From: Natronosporangium sp035305625
GTDB lineage: Bacteria > Actinomycetota > Actinomycetes > Mycobacteriales > Micromonosporaceae
Direction of reading: 5' to 3'
Length of the DNA stretch: 64,000 nt
Assembly (NCBI GenBank): GCA_963809545.1
Contig: CAWEKD010000005.1
Span: 992,001 to 1,056,000 of the forward strand
Shown: positions 17,148 to 24,872 of the stretch, piece by piece
Position numbering within the stretch: position 1 is the first letter of the stretch
How the letters are laid out: each line of letters opens with the position of its first letter
Notes under the pieces: generated by a model
Database searches by the model: none
Seen by the model: only the letters and a program-made list of their open reading frames with translations
What the model was told of the DNA's origin: nothing
Program-made: the position numbers and the translations under genes

Positions 17148-19685
17148 TCATCCCTCTCCAGGAGGCGTCCCTGGTGGGGCATGGGTGAAGCTGGGCGGGG
17201 CCGGAGTTGGGGACGGTGGGGGTGGGGTGGCGCCGCCGCCCCCGCCACCTTGGTCGTCCCGGTCGCCGCTACCCGGTCCGCTGTTGTTGTCCCGACGCTC
17301 GGGCGGACTGGACCGGCCGCGATCGTCGTCGTGGTCGGACCCGTTGGAGACCTGGAGGATGATCAGGTCGCCGGGCGAGGTCTCGCCGCTGGGGTTGGTG
17401 CCGGCCACCCGCCCCTCGGGGCACGACGAGTCCACCCGCTGGTCGTCGATCTGCACCTGGAATCCGGCCTGCCGCAGCTTCGCCTCCGCCTCAGCGACGG
17501 TGTTGCAGGTGACGTCTGGGATGTCGACCATTCGGCCGCGGATCAGTTCCGGATCGCTGGGGGTCGGCCAGTCCTGGGCCTCCACCCCACGCATCGCGTC
17601 CCGCAGGCTGTAGATCACCGCGTCTCGGACTTTGTAGCTGTCCATCGGCTGGTTGGTCTCGGCCCAGTCGGGGTCGGCCATCTGTCCGGCGATGGCCAGC
17701 TGCCGGGTCGACAACACCAGCGTGTAGGTGCGGCTGCCGTCGCTGGTACCGGTCTTGCCCCAGACCGGCTTGCCGATGATCCCCGCGGCCCCCGCCGCGG
17801 TGCCACCGCCGGGGCTGCAGCCGCCCAGCTTGGACCCAGCACCGGTCACGCACCGGCCGGCGTCGATCGCGGCCAGCGCTACGTCCTTGTCCAGCACGCG
17901 GCGGCAGTCCGGGTTGGCGATGTCCAGGGTTTCCCCGTGTACGGTGCGGATCTCCTCCACCGGGGTGGGGGCGCAGTAGATGCCGCCGGCGGAGATGGTG
18001 GCGTACGCGGTGGCGAGATCGAGCGGGGTGGTGCCGGATACACCGAGCGTGAACACCCCCCAACTCTCGGCCGCTTCGGCGAACCTGGCGTCGCTGTCAT
18101 TGAGGAAGCGGATCCCGAGCCGCTGCGCGACGTCCACCGCCTTTTCCGGACCGACTCGCTCGACGAGCTGGACAAAGTAGGTGTTGATCGAGCTGCCGAA
18201 GGCGGTCCACATGTTGTAGCTGCCGGGGGCCTGTCCCGGGTGGTTGACCGGACACCAGCGGTTGCCGCAGGCGGAGGACTCCCGCGGGTCGATGGGGAAG
18301 CTGCTCACGTACCGGGTCGGGGAGTTGATCCGGGTCGACAGCGGCATCCCCTCTTCCAAGGCCGCAACCAGGGTGAACAGCTTGAACGTCGACCCGGCTT
18401 GGTAGCCCTTGACATCCCCACCGCCGCTGATCAGCGGGTTGGTGGTGTTCGGGTACGATCCGCGCCGCCCCTGCTCATTGAGGACGGGGTTGCTGTGCGG
18501 ACCGTTCTTCGGGTTGTCCGGGTCGTCCAGCGCGAACGTCCGGTTGGTGGCCATCGCCCGGACCTTGCCGGTGCCCGGCTCCACCGCCGCCAGCATCAGC
18601 GCGTGGTGGTGGCCGGTGGGCAGCTGCGCCTCCACATGCTTCTTGACCGTTTTCTGGATGTCCACGTCCAAGGTGGTGATGATCTGGAACCCGCCGCCGC
18701 GCAGCCGCTGCTCCCGTTCCCACGGGGTGGCGCCGAACGTTTCCTGCTCCAGCCACCACCGGTAGAAGTAGTCGCAGAAGAATCCCCAGTGGTTGGTGCT
18801 GACCCCCACGCACATGTTGGGCTGCCGGCGCGGCTCCGCGCCCAGGTCGCGCTGCTTAGCCTCGGCCGCCTCCTCCGCGGTGATCGCCCCGGTGTCCACC
18901 ATCTGGTCGAGCACCCAGTTGCGGCGGTTGAGCCCGGCCTGGTGGCCCTCCGGGGTGGTGGGGGTGTACTGGGAGGGCGCCTGCACCAGGCCGGCCAGAT
19001 AGGCGGCCTCGTGGAGCTCTAGCTCGGACGGCGGCTTGTTGAAGTAGACCTGGCTGGCGGCGAACACACCGTAGGCGCCTTCGCCGAAGAAGGCGAGGTT
19101 CAGGTACCGGTTGAGGATCTCGTCCTTGCTGAGCTGCTGCTCCACCGCGATCGCGTACCGCGCTTCCCGCAGCTTGCGGCCGGTGGTCTCCTCGGTCGCG
19201 TTTACCACGTCCTGGAGATCATCGGAGAAGTACGTCAGCGACAGCCGGACGAACTGTTGGGTGATGGTGGACGCGCCCTGGGTGATCTGGTCGGCGGCGG
19301 TGTTGGCGACGAACGCCCGGGCGATGCCTTGGATGTCCACCCCGTTGTGCTGGTAGAAGTTCTTGTCCTCGGCGGCGATGATCGCGTCGATCATCAGTGG
19401 GGAGATCTCTTCCAGGGGGACGTTGCGCCGGTTCTCGTCGTACATGACCGCGATCCGGGTGGTGCGGTCAGAGGCGTACACGTAGCTGATCTGTGGTCCG
19501 TCGTCGACGATCAGCTCGGTCGGCAGCTGGTCGAACTCCTCCAGGCCTTGCTTGACGACCAATCCGGAGAAGGCGACCCCGGGGAAGAGCGCGGCGGCTA
19601 CCACTACTCCTGCCGCAACTCCGCATATCAGGAGAGCTCCGAGGTTGACGAAAAGATTGTGGTCTCCGCGACGCATCCACTTCAC
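17148..19685 (-). CDS. ponA2: Class A penicillin-binding protein with a PASTA domain (PonA2-like)
   Basis: About 845 residues. An N-terminal membrane helix is followed by a GT51 glycosyltransferase domain (IIAAEDKNFYQHNGVDIQG, GASTITQQFVRL) and a transpeptidase domain with SxxK in AGSTFKLF, SxN in SSINTYF and KTGT in VWGKTGTSDGS. One PASTA repeat (IPDVTCNTVAEAEAKLRQ) precedes a Gly/Pro-rich tail. It polymerises and crosslinks peptidoglycan at the outer face of the membrane. I place the start at GTG 19685 or ATG 19676, just before the helix. The neighbours (metallophosphoesterase, whiB, two ATPases) match M. tuberculosis Rv3679-Rv3683, which supports the PonA2 assignment. Confidence 0.92.
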   Translation of the reverse strand: MKWMRRGDHNLFVNLGALLICGVAAGVVVAAALFPGVAFSGLVVKQGLEEFDQLPTELIVDDGPQISYVYASDRTTRIAVMYDENRRNVPLEEISPLMIDAIIAAEDKNFYQHNGVDIQGIARAFVANTAADQITQGASTITQQFVRLSLTYFSDDLQDVVNATEETTGRKLREARYAIAVEQQLSKDEILNRYLNLAFFGEGAYGVFAASQVYFNKPPSELELHEAAYLAGLVQAPSQYTPTTPEGHQAGLNRRNWVLDQMVDTGAITAEEAAEAKQRDLGAEPRRQPNMCVGVSTNHWGFFCDYFYRWWLEQETFGATPWEREQRLRGGGFQIITTLDVDIQKTVKKHVEAQLPTGHHHALMLAAVEPGTGKVRAMATNRTFALDDPDNPKNGPHSNPVLNEQGRRGSYPNTTNPLISGGGDVKGYQAGSTFKLFTLVAALEEGMPLSTRINSPTRYVSSFPIDPRESSACGNRWCPVNHPGQAPGSYNMWTAFGSSINTYFVQLVERVGPEKAVDVAQRLGIRFLNDSDARFAEAAESWGVFTLGVSGTTPLDLATAYATISAGGIYCAPTPVEEIRTVHGETLDIANPDCRRVLDKDVALAAIDAGRCVTGAGSKLGGCSPGGGTAAGAAGIIGKPVWGKTGTSDGSRTYTLVLSTRQLAIAGQMADPDWAETNQPMDSYKVRDAVIYSLRDAMRGVEAQDWPTPSDPELIRGRMVDIPDVTCNTVAEAEAKLRQAGFQVQIDDQRVDSSCPEGRVAGTNPSGETSPGDLIILQVSNGSDHDDDRGRSSPPERRDNNSGPGSGDRDDQGGGGGGATPPPPSPTPAPPSFTHAPPGTPPGEG

Positions 19686-20017
19686 GCAATCAGGGTACGT
19701 GAGGGGCGGCCGCGAGGCAGTGGGCGTAAGTGTCCAGTGGGGTGCCGGGTTCGTTGGGCTGGCATCACCGCTCACCGGTCACGCCGGCCGCCGCTTGCCG
19801 AAGTCCGGCGCCCGGTGGGTCGGGCCCTACGTCCTGTCTGCGGTAATTCGGATAGTTTCGACATCTTTGGTAGACAGCGTTGCGTAACGACCCGAATACG
19901 GAGCATGATATGCGAGCGGCTTACGCCGCACGTCGCCCGGCTGCACAGGGACAACACCGGGGGGTGCCGGGCGACCCGGGGGAAATGCGGGAAAACATCA
20001 AAGGGGGACGCGGGCAG
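19686..20017. other. Divergent upstream region of ponA2 and whiB
   Basis: There is no credible gene. A longer open frame reaches upstream of the WhiB start, but its N-terminal extension (MRNDPNTEHDMRAAYAARR) has no family support. The region should hold both promoters. I could not settle on a specific -10/-35 pair. Confidence 0.4.
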
Positions 20018-20305
20018 ATGGAGATGATCGCGGACTGGCCCAGCAAAGCAGCCTGCCGGGACGGCGACCCGGACGCTCTGTTCGTACAGGGAGCAGAGCA
20101 GAACGTCGCCAAACGGATCTGCCGGGGCTGCCCGGTGCGGTATGAGTGCTTGGCCGACGCGCTCGACAACCGGATCGAATTCGGTGTGTGGGGGGGTATG
20201 ACCGAGCGCGAGCGGCGGGCGTTGCTGCGGCGCCATCCGCATGTGGTCAGTTGGCGGCGTGCGTTCGAGGCGGCACTGCGCGACCAGAACCTGGTCTCCG
20301 CCTGA
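20018..20305 (+). CDS. WhiB-family iron-sulfur transcription factor (WhiB4/WblA-like)
   Basis: A 95-residue protein with the four [4Fe-4S] cysteines at 13, 35, 38 and 44 (AAC...CRGCPVRYEC), the turn GVWGG at 56-60, and a basic C-terminal segment ERRALLRRHP. I chose ATG 20018, which follows AAAGGGGGACG and begins right before the conserved WPSKAAC. WhiB proteins sense O2/NO through the cluster and act with the major sigma factor. Position between ponA2 and the paired GET3-like ATPases is the same as whiB4 (Rv3681c), and as wblA in Streptomyces as I recall, so the orthology is likely. Its targets here are unknown. Confidence 0.92.
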   Translation: MEMIADWPSKAACRDGDPDALFVQGAEQNVAKRICRGCPVRYECLADALDNRIEFGVWGGMTERERRALLRRHPHVVSWRRAFEAALRDQNLVSA

Positions 20306-20320
20306 CACGCCGACGCTCAT

Positions 20321-20370
20321 CGCGGGGGTGCCCCGTTCCTCCGACATCGGAGGAACGGGGCACCCCCGCG
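20321..20370. terminator. Very strong hairpin between whiB and the ATPase gene
   Basis: A perfect 23-bp inverted repeat, 20321-20343 against 20348-20370, with the 4-base loop ACAT. It starts 15 bp after the whiB stop and lies before the stop of the convergent ATPase gene, so it can serve both directions. Confidence 0.8.
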
Positions 20371-20410
20371 ACGCATTCGAGGTAAGCCGGCCCGTCGCGG
20401 CCGACGCCGA

Positions 20411-21532
20411 CTAGGAGCGGTGCATCGCCTCCCCGATCGCCCGGAGACCGTCGAGGTCGTGGACGTCGGTGGGCTGCGCCGGCACCTCCACCACCGGGAT
20501 GGTGGGGAAGGCGCGGGTGAACCGGGCCGCGGTCGCGCGCTCCCGCTCGATCAGTTGAATCAGATCCGCGTGCAACCGCAGCGCGTTGGCGACCTGCGGA
20601 TACTCGTCCGTGATCCGGTCGGCCGCCTGCCGGCTCGGGCCGGCGGCCAGGGACGGGACCAAACTACGGTGCATCCGGTTGAGCACCATGCCGACCAGCG
20701 GCATCCGGTCCGCGGTCAGGCGCTCGGCGAAGTAGCACGCCTCCCGGATCGCGTCCGGTTCCGGGGCCGCGACCAGCAAGAACGCGGTCTGGGGATCCTG
20801 CAGCACCCGATAGGTGTGCTCGGCCCGCTCCCGGAAACCGCCGAACATCGAGTCCAGCGCGTCCACGAACCCGGACAGGTCCCGGAGCAGCTGCGTACCC
20901 AGTACCTTCTGGACCACCCGGGAGAACATCCCGAACGACGCGGTGACGAGCTGGAACATGCTCCGACCGCCGGCGCGGGCAGGCGCGAGCAGCAAGCGCA
21001 GCATCCGCCCGTCCAGGAACCGGGCCAGCCGCGCGGGCGCGTCCAGGAAGTCCAGCGCAGACCGGGACGGCGGAGTGTCGACCACGATCAGATCCCACTC
21101 GTCGGCCGCCCGTAGCTGACCGAGCTTTTCCATGGCCATGTACTCCTGCGTGCCGGCGAAGGTGGAGCTCATGGCCTGGTAGAAGGGATTGGCGAAGATC
21201 TCCTGCGCCCGCTGCGGATCGGTATGCGCCTCGACGACCTCGTCGAAGGTGCGCTTCATGTCGAGCATCATCGCGTGCAGCTCGCCGCTGCCGTCGATCT
21301 TGACGGGGCGAGGCTGGTTGTCGAGCTCGATCAGTCCCAGGGATTGCGCGAGCCGCCGGGCAGGATCGATGGTGAGCACCACCGTCCGACGCCCGTGCCG
21401 TTCGGCCGCCCGGAGGGCCAACGCCGCCGCGGTAGTGGTCTTACCTACCCCACCGGCGCCGCAGCAGACCACGATCCGCACCCCGACGTCGGCCAACACC
21501 CGGTCCACGTCCAGCGGAAGGTGATCAGCCAC
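20411..21532 (-). CDS. GET3/ArsA-type ATPase (Rv3680-like)
   Basis: A 373-residue SIMIBI ATPase. The deviant P-loop is CGAGGVGKTTTAAALA, with switch regions LTIDPARRLAQSLG and DLIVVDTPPSRSALDFL. Relatives are labelled anion-transporting ATPases, but no ArsB pump is present and the tail-anchored-protein role of GET3 is not established in actinobacteria. In M. tuberculosis the pair Rv3679-Rv3680 is reported to act in redox homeostasis. It starts at GTG 21532, 61 bp after the upstream ATPase, in the same direction. The two ATPases differ in sequence and probably form a heteromer, which is inference. Confidence 0.88.
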   Translation of the reverse strand: MADHLPLDVDRVLADVGVRIVVCCGAGGVGKTTTAAALALRAAERHGRRTVVLTIDPARRLAQSLGLIELDNQPRPVKIDGSGELHAMMLDMKRTFDEVVEAHTDPQRAQEIFANPFYQAMSSTFAGTQEYMAMEKLGQLRAADEWDLIVVDTPPSRSALDFLDAPARLARFLDGRMLRLLLAPARAGGRSMFQLVTASFGMFSRVVQKVLGTQLLRDLSGFVDALDSMFGGFRERAEHTYRVLQDPQTAFLLVAAPEPDAIREACYFAERLTADRMPLVGMVLNRMHRSLVPSLAAGPSRQAADRITDEYPQVANALRLHADLIQLIERERATAARFTRAFPTIPVVEVPAQPTDVHDLDGLRAIGEAMHRS

Positions 21533-21593
21533 GAATCGAGCGTAACCGGCATCCGGTGCGTACCGCCGGCAGCGCCGCCAGCCGAGTGACCGG

Positions 21594-22571
21594 TCAATCA
21601 GCCCGTTCGAGGGTCCGGGCGAGGGTAGCCAGACCGGCCCGATCCACCCCGTCCACCAGTAACGGCAGTTCCAGTACCGGTGGACCCAGCCCCGCGAGCT
21701 CCCGGCGCAGTCGAGCCTCCAGGAGTTCCCGCTCCAGATGAGCCAGCGTCTCGGCGTGCAGCCCGTCGACCGTGCCCGGGTCGTTCGGGAGTCCGGCCGC
21801 GGCCAGACCCTCCCGGAGCCGGGCCCGGTCCGGCGAACTGCGCCCCGCTCCGGTCAGTAGCGCCGGGCGGGTGGCGTTGACGATGATCCGGCCGACCGGC
21901 AGCCCCAGCTCGGCCAGCTCCGCCAGCGTGTCCGCGGTCTCCTGGACCGGCATCTCCTCCAGCAGGGTCACCACGTGCACCGCGGTCATGGGGGAGCGCA
22001 GTAGCGCCGCCACCCCCTCACTCTGGGACTTGATCGGCCCGACCTTGGCGAGCCGGGCGGTCTCGGCGGTGACGTTGAGGAACCGACCGATCCGGCCGGC
22101 GGGGGGAGCGTCCAGCACCACCGCCCGGTACACCCGCTGGCCGTTCTCCGTCCGGGTGGTCGCCTCCTTGACCTTGCCGGTGAGCAGCACATCCCGCAGC
22201 CCGGGGGCGATGGTGGTGGCGAAGTCGATGGCACCGAGCCGGCGCAGCGCCCGGCCCGCCGCCCCGAGCCGGTAGAAGCGGTCCAGGTACTCCAGCAGCG
22301 CCAGCTCCGGGTCCACCGCCAGGGCCCGCACCTGCCCGCCGTCTCCGGTATGGGCGATCCGCCGCTCCTCGTACGGCAGTGGGTCGATGCCGAACAGCTG
22401 GGCGATGCCCTGCCGGCCCTCCACCTCCACCAGCAGGGTGCGATGCCCGCCGGTGGCCAGCGCCAACGCCAGCGCGGCCGCCACCGTTGTCTTCCCGGTC
22501 CCCCCTTTGCCGGTCACGACGTGGAGTCGGGCCGGCCACCGGGGCGGAACTCCCCCGCTTGCGGACTGCAC
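21594..22571 (-). CDS. GET3/ArsA-type ATPase (Rv3679-like)
   Basis: A 325-residue partner of the next ATPase. P-loop VTGKGGTGKTTVAAALALAL, then VEVEGRQGIAQLFG and VVLDAPPAGRIGRFL. It is more divergent in the switch region than its neighbour. I place the start at GTG 22571, eleven residues before PARLHVVTGKGG; a longer open frame upstream is Arg/Thr-rich and not conserved-looking. It follows the small membrane protein gene by 10 bp, so all three are likely one transcript. Confidence 0.87.
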   Translation of the reverse strand: MQSASGGVPPRWPARLHVVTGKGGTGKTTVAAALALALATGGHRTLLVEVEGRQGIAQLFGIDPLPYEERRIAHTGDGGQVRALAVDPELALLEYLDRFYRLGAAGRALRRLGAIDFATTIAPGLRDVLLTGKVKEATTRTENGQRVYRAVVLDAPPAGRIGRFLNVTAETARLAKVGPIKSQSEGVAALLRSPMTAVHVVTLLEEMPVQETADTLAELAELGLPVGRIIVNATRPALLTGAGRSSPDRARLREGLAAAGLPNDPGTVDGLHAETLAHLERELLEARLRRELAGLGPPVLELPLLVDGVDRAGLATLARTLERAD

Positions 22572-22581
22572 GCTGCCGAGG

Positions 22582-23247
22582 CTACTCGCCGTTCTCCTCC
22601 GACGACCGCTCCTCACCGGCGTCGTCGGCGGATTCCGCGTCATCAGCGGGCGCTGAGTCCTGGTCGGTGTCCTCCACCACCGCGACGTCGCACACCCACC
22701 AGCCCCGGTCGCCACCGTCCAGCACGCTCACCCGCAGGTGCTGGTGGGCCACCCGTTCGTCCCGGGTGATCATGGTGACGGTGATCTCTACCGTGGCGGC
22801 CTGGTCGGTCTGCTCCACCACCTCCGGTGCGCTCCACTGGAACCGGGGTTCGGCCTCGGTTTCCTGGTAGGCGCGGATCTCCTCCACCTTGGTGGCCAGG
22901 GACTCCTCATCCCGGGCCTGGGAGCAGACCAGGGCGGCTGCGGCGGCGGGATCCTGCTCCCGGTAGACCGCTCGTAGGAACGACTGCACCGCCAGCTCGG
23001 GGCTGTCAGCGCCCTTCTCCGGCTCCCGCACCAGGAACCAGGTAGCGGCGGCGCCGGCGCCGACCAGCAGCAACCCCGCCAGCGCGATCGCGACCACCAC
23101 GAGCGGGTGGCGCCGCCGCGGGGGTGGGGCGGGCGGACGCCAGGCGGACTGGCTCGGTCCCGGAGACATCGGGTGACCCGGCCCCGGAGGTGGCGAGGAC
23201 GGACGGCGGTCGGGGGGCGGTGGGTAGTGCTCCGACGAGTTGGTCAT
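22582..23247 (-). CDS. Hypothetical single-pass membrane protein with Pro-rich N-terminus
   Basis: Of 221 residues, the first 45 are rich in Pro, Ser and Arg. Then a membrane helix (HPLVVVAIALAGLLLVGAGAAATWFLV) is followed by an exposed domain (SPELAVQSFLRAVYREQDPAAAAALVC, then VEITVTMITRDERVAHQHLRV) that resembles NTF2-like/DUF4878 folds. The tail is acidic (DDAESADDAGEERSSEENGE). It is the first gene of a three-gene run with the two GET3-like ATPases. The function is unknown. Confidence 0.7.
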   Translation of the reverse strand: MTNSSEHYPPPPDRRPSSPPPGPGHPMSPGPSQSAWRPPAPPPRRRHPLVVVAIALAGLLLVGAGAAATWFLVREPEKGADSPELAVQSFLRAVYREQDPAAAAALVCSQARDEESLATKVEEIRAYQETEAEPRFQWSAPEVVEQTDQAATVEITVTMITRDERVAHQHLRVSVLDGGDRGWWVCDVAVVEDTDQDSAPADDAESADDAGEERSSEENGE

Positions 23248-23342
23248 GGCAGCTCCGAGGGGTCAACGTGCCGAGGAGGGACTGTATCAACCTCCCCTGG
23301 CGCCGCCCGGGCAGTTCCGCAGCGGTGCGTTAGGGTTCGGTC

Positions 23343-23498
23343 ATGCAGAAGTGGGAGTACGCCACCGTACCGCTGCTGATTCACGCGACCAAGCAAATTC
23401 TCGACAACTGGGGTGAAGACGGCTGGGAGCTGGTGACCGTGATCCCCGGTCCGAATCCGGAACAGCTGGTCGCATACTTCAAGCGGCCCAAGGAGTGA
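23343..23498 (+). CDS. DUF4177-type small protein
   Basis: A 51-residue frame starting at ATG 23343: it opens MQKWEYATVPLL, contains QILDNWGEDGWELV, and ends FKRPKE at TGA 23496-23498. This matches short DUF4177-like proteins that sit directly before the RidA gene in actinobacteria (the Rv3678A position). It is 17 bp upstream of the RidA start and probably co-transcribed. The function is unknown. Confidence 0.8.
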   Translation: MQKWEYATVPLLIHATKQILDNWGEDGWELVTVIPGPNPEQLVAYFKRPKE

Positions 23499-23515
23499 CC
23501 CGTAAGGAGGCGACC

Positions 23516-23980
23516 ATGGCCGATGTCTATTCCCGGCTGGCTGAGCTCGGGATGACGCTTCCGTCGGTAGCCACGCCCGCGGGTTCGTACCTGCCGGCGG
23601 TACGCTCCGGCAACCATGTGTATGTGTCCGGCCAGCTGCCGCTGATCGACGGCGCCCTGCCAGCCACCGGCAAGGTGGGGGCGGAGGTCTCCCCCGAGCA
23701 GGCGAACGAGCTGGCCGCCCGATGCGCGTTGAACGCCCTGGCCGCGCTGGAGCAGCTGGTCGGCCTGGCCGCGGTGACCCGGATCGTGAAGGTGACCGGG
23801 TTCGTGGCCTCCGCCGCCGGGTTCACCGGCCAACCGGGGGTGGTCAACGGCGCCTCGGATCTGTTCGCCGCGGTGTTCGGCGAGGCCGGCCGGCACGCCC
23901 GGAGCGCGGTGGGGGTCGCGGAGCTCCCCTTGAACGCGCCGGTGGAGATCGAGGTAATCGCGGAAGTAACGGAAAGCTGA
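23516..23980 (+). CDS. RidA/YjgF family protein
   Basis: A 154-residue RidA-fold protein: SRLAELGMTLPSV, NHVYVSGQLPLIDG, NALAALEQLVGL and ending PVEIEVIAEVTES. ATG 23516 follows AAGGAGG by 6 bp, clearly better than the upstream in-frame GTG. The family hydrolyses reactive enamines/imines from PLP enzymes, but the long atypical members found beside crp in actinobacteria (Rv3678c position) are not proven to do so. It is followed by the metallo-beta-lactamase gene on the same strand. Confidence 0.88.
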   Translation: MADVYSRLAELGMTLPSVATPAGSYLPAVRSGNHVYVSGQLPLIDGALPATGKVGAEVSPEQANELAARCALNALAALEQLVGLAAVTRIVKVTGFVASAAGFTGQPGVVNGASDLFAAVFGEAGRHARSAVGVAELPLNAPVEIEVIAEVTES

Positions 23981-24065
23981 CATTAGCTGAGAGCCGGCTT
24001 GAGGCCGGCTGAGAGTTGGCCCCGGAATGGGTGCGACGTCACATCGGCGACGTACCATCGCGGCT

Positions 24066-24872
24066 ATGGTGGCTAACCCTGGTCCGGCTCACGTCACCAG
24101 TCCGGTCGCTCCGGTGACCCAACAATTGCCGAAATGGGTCACCCTGGTGCGGGCACCCAATCCGGGGCCGATGACGCTCGACGGCACCAATACGTGGGTG
24201 TTGCGGGCCGGCGCAGGCTCCGCCGGGGCGGTGGTGATCGATCCCGGTCCAGACGACGAGGCCCATCTGCGGGCGGTGGCTGAGCTGGGTCCGGTGGCCG
24301 GCATCCTGGTCACCCACGGCCATTTCGATCACACCGACGGGGTCGAGCGGCTCCGCGCCCTCACCGGCGCCCCGCTCCTTCCTCCCACCAGCACCCGGGT
24401 GGCCGGACTGACGATCACCGCGCTGGCCACCCCGGGCCATACCGCCGATTCGGTCTGCTATCTGGTCCATCCGGACGAGGACGCCACTGAGCAGGTGGTG
24501 TTCACCGGAGACACCATCCTCGGCCGGGGGACCACGGTGGTGGCGTGGCCGGATGGCGACTTAGGCGATTATCTGGCCAGCCTGGAGCTGCTCACCGCCT
24601 ACCGGCGGTTGCCGGCTCTGCCCGGCCATGGGCCAGCCCTCGCCGATTGTGGTGCGGCCGCCGCGTTCTATCTCGCCCACCGCCGGGCCCGGCTGGAGCA
24701 GGTCCGCGCGGCGGTGGCGGCCGGGGCGACCACCCCCAGCGAGGTGGTCGACCGGATCTACACCGACGTGGACCCATCGCTGCGCGCGGCAGCCGAATGG
24801 TCGGTCCAGGCTCAGCTGGCGTATCTCAATCGGGAACCATCTGACCACTCGCAATCGTTGGACCAGCCGTGA
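24066..24872 (+). CDS. Metallo-beta-lactamase fold hydrolase (Rv3677c-like)
   Basis: A 268-residue MBL protein with the zinc motif THGHFDH, a second site at ATPGHTADS, and FTGDTILGRG. The C-terminal part (FYLAHRRARLEQV, EWSVQAQLAYLNREP) is the winged-helix tail found in LACTB2-like RNases and related hydrolases. ATG 24066 is chosen as the first codon before the conserved start. Its stop overlaps the cyclase GTG by 4 bp. LACTB2 relatives are endoribonucleases, so an RNase activity is possible but unproven. Confidence 0.85.
   Translation: MVANPGPAHVTSPVAPVTQQLPKWVTLVRAPNPGPMTLDGTNTWVLRAGAGSAGAVVIDPGPDDEAHLRAVAELGPVAGILVTHGHFDHTDGVERLRALTGAPLLPPTSTRVAGLTITALATPGHTADSVCYLVHPDEDATEQVVFTGDTILGRGTTVVAWPDGDLGDYLASLELLTAYRRLPALPGHGPALADCGAAAAFYLAHRRARLEQVRAAVAAGATTPSEVVDRIYTDVDPSLRAAAEWSVQAQLAYLNREPSDHSQSLDQP

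Noticed and set aside
20411..22571. Arsenic efflux function for the two ArsA-like ATPases
   Set aside because: No arsB, arsC or arsR gene is nearby, and the genomic context matches the conserved Rv3679-Rv3680 pair next to whiB4 and ponA2.
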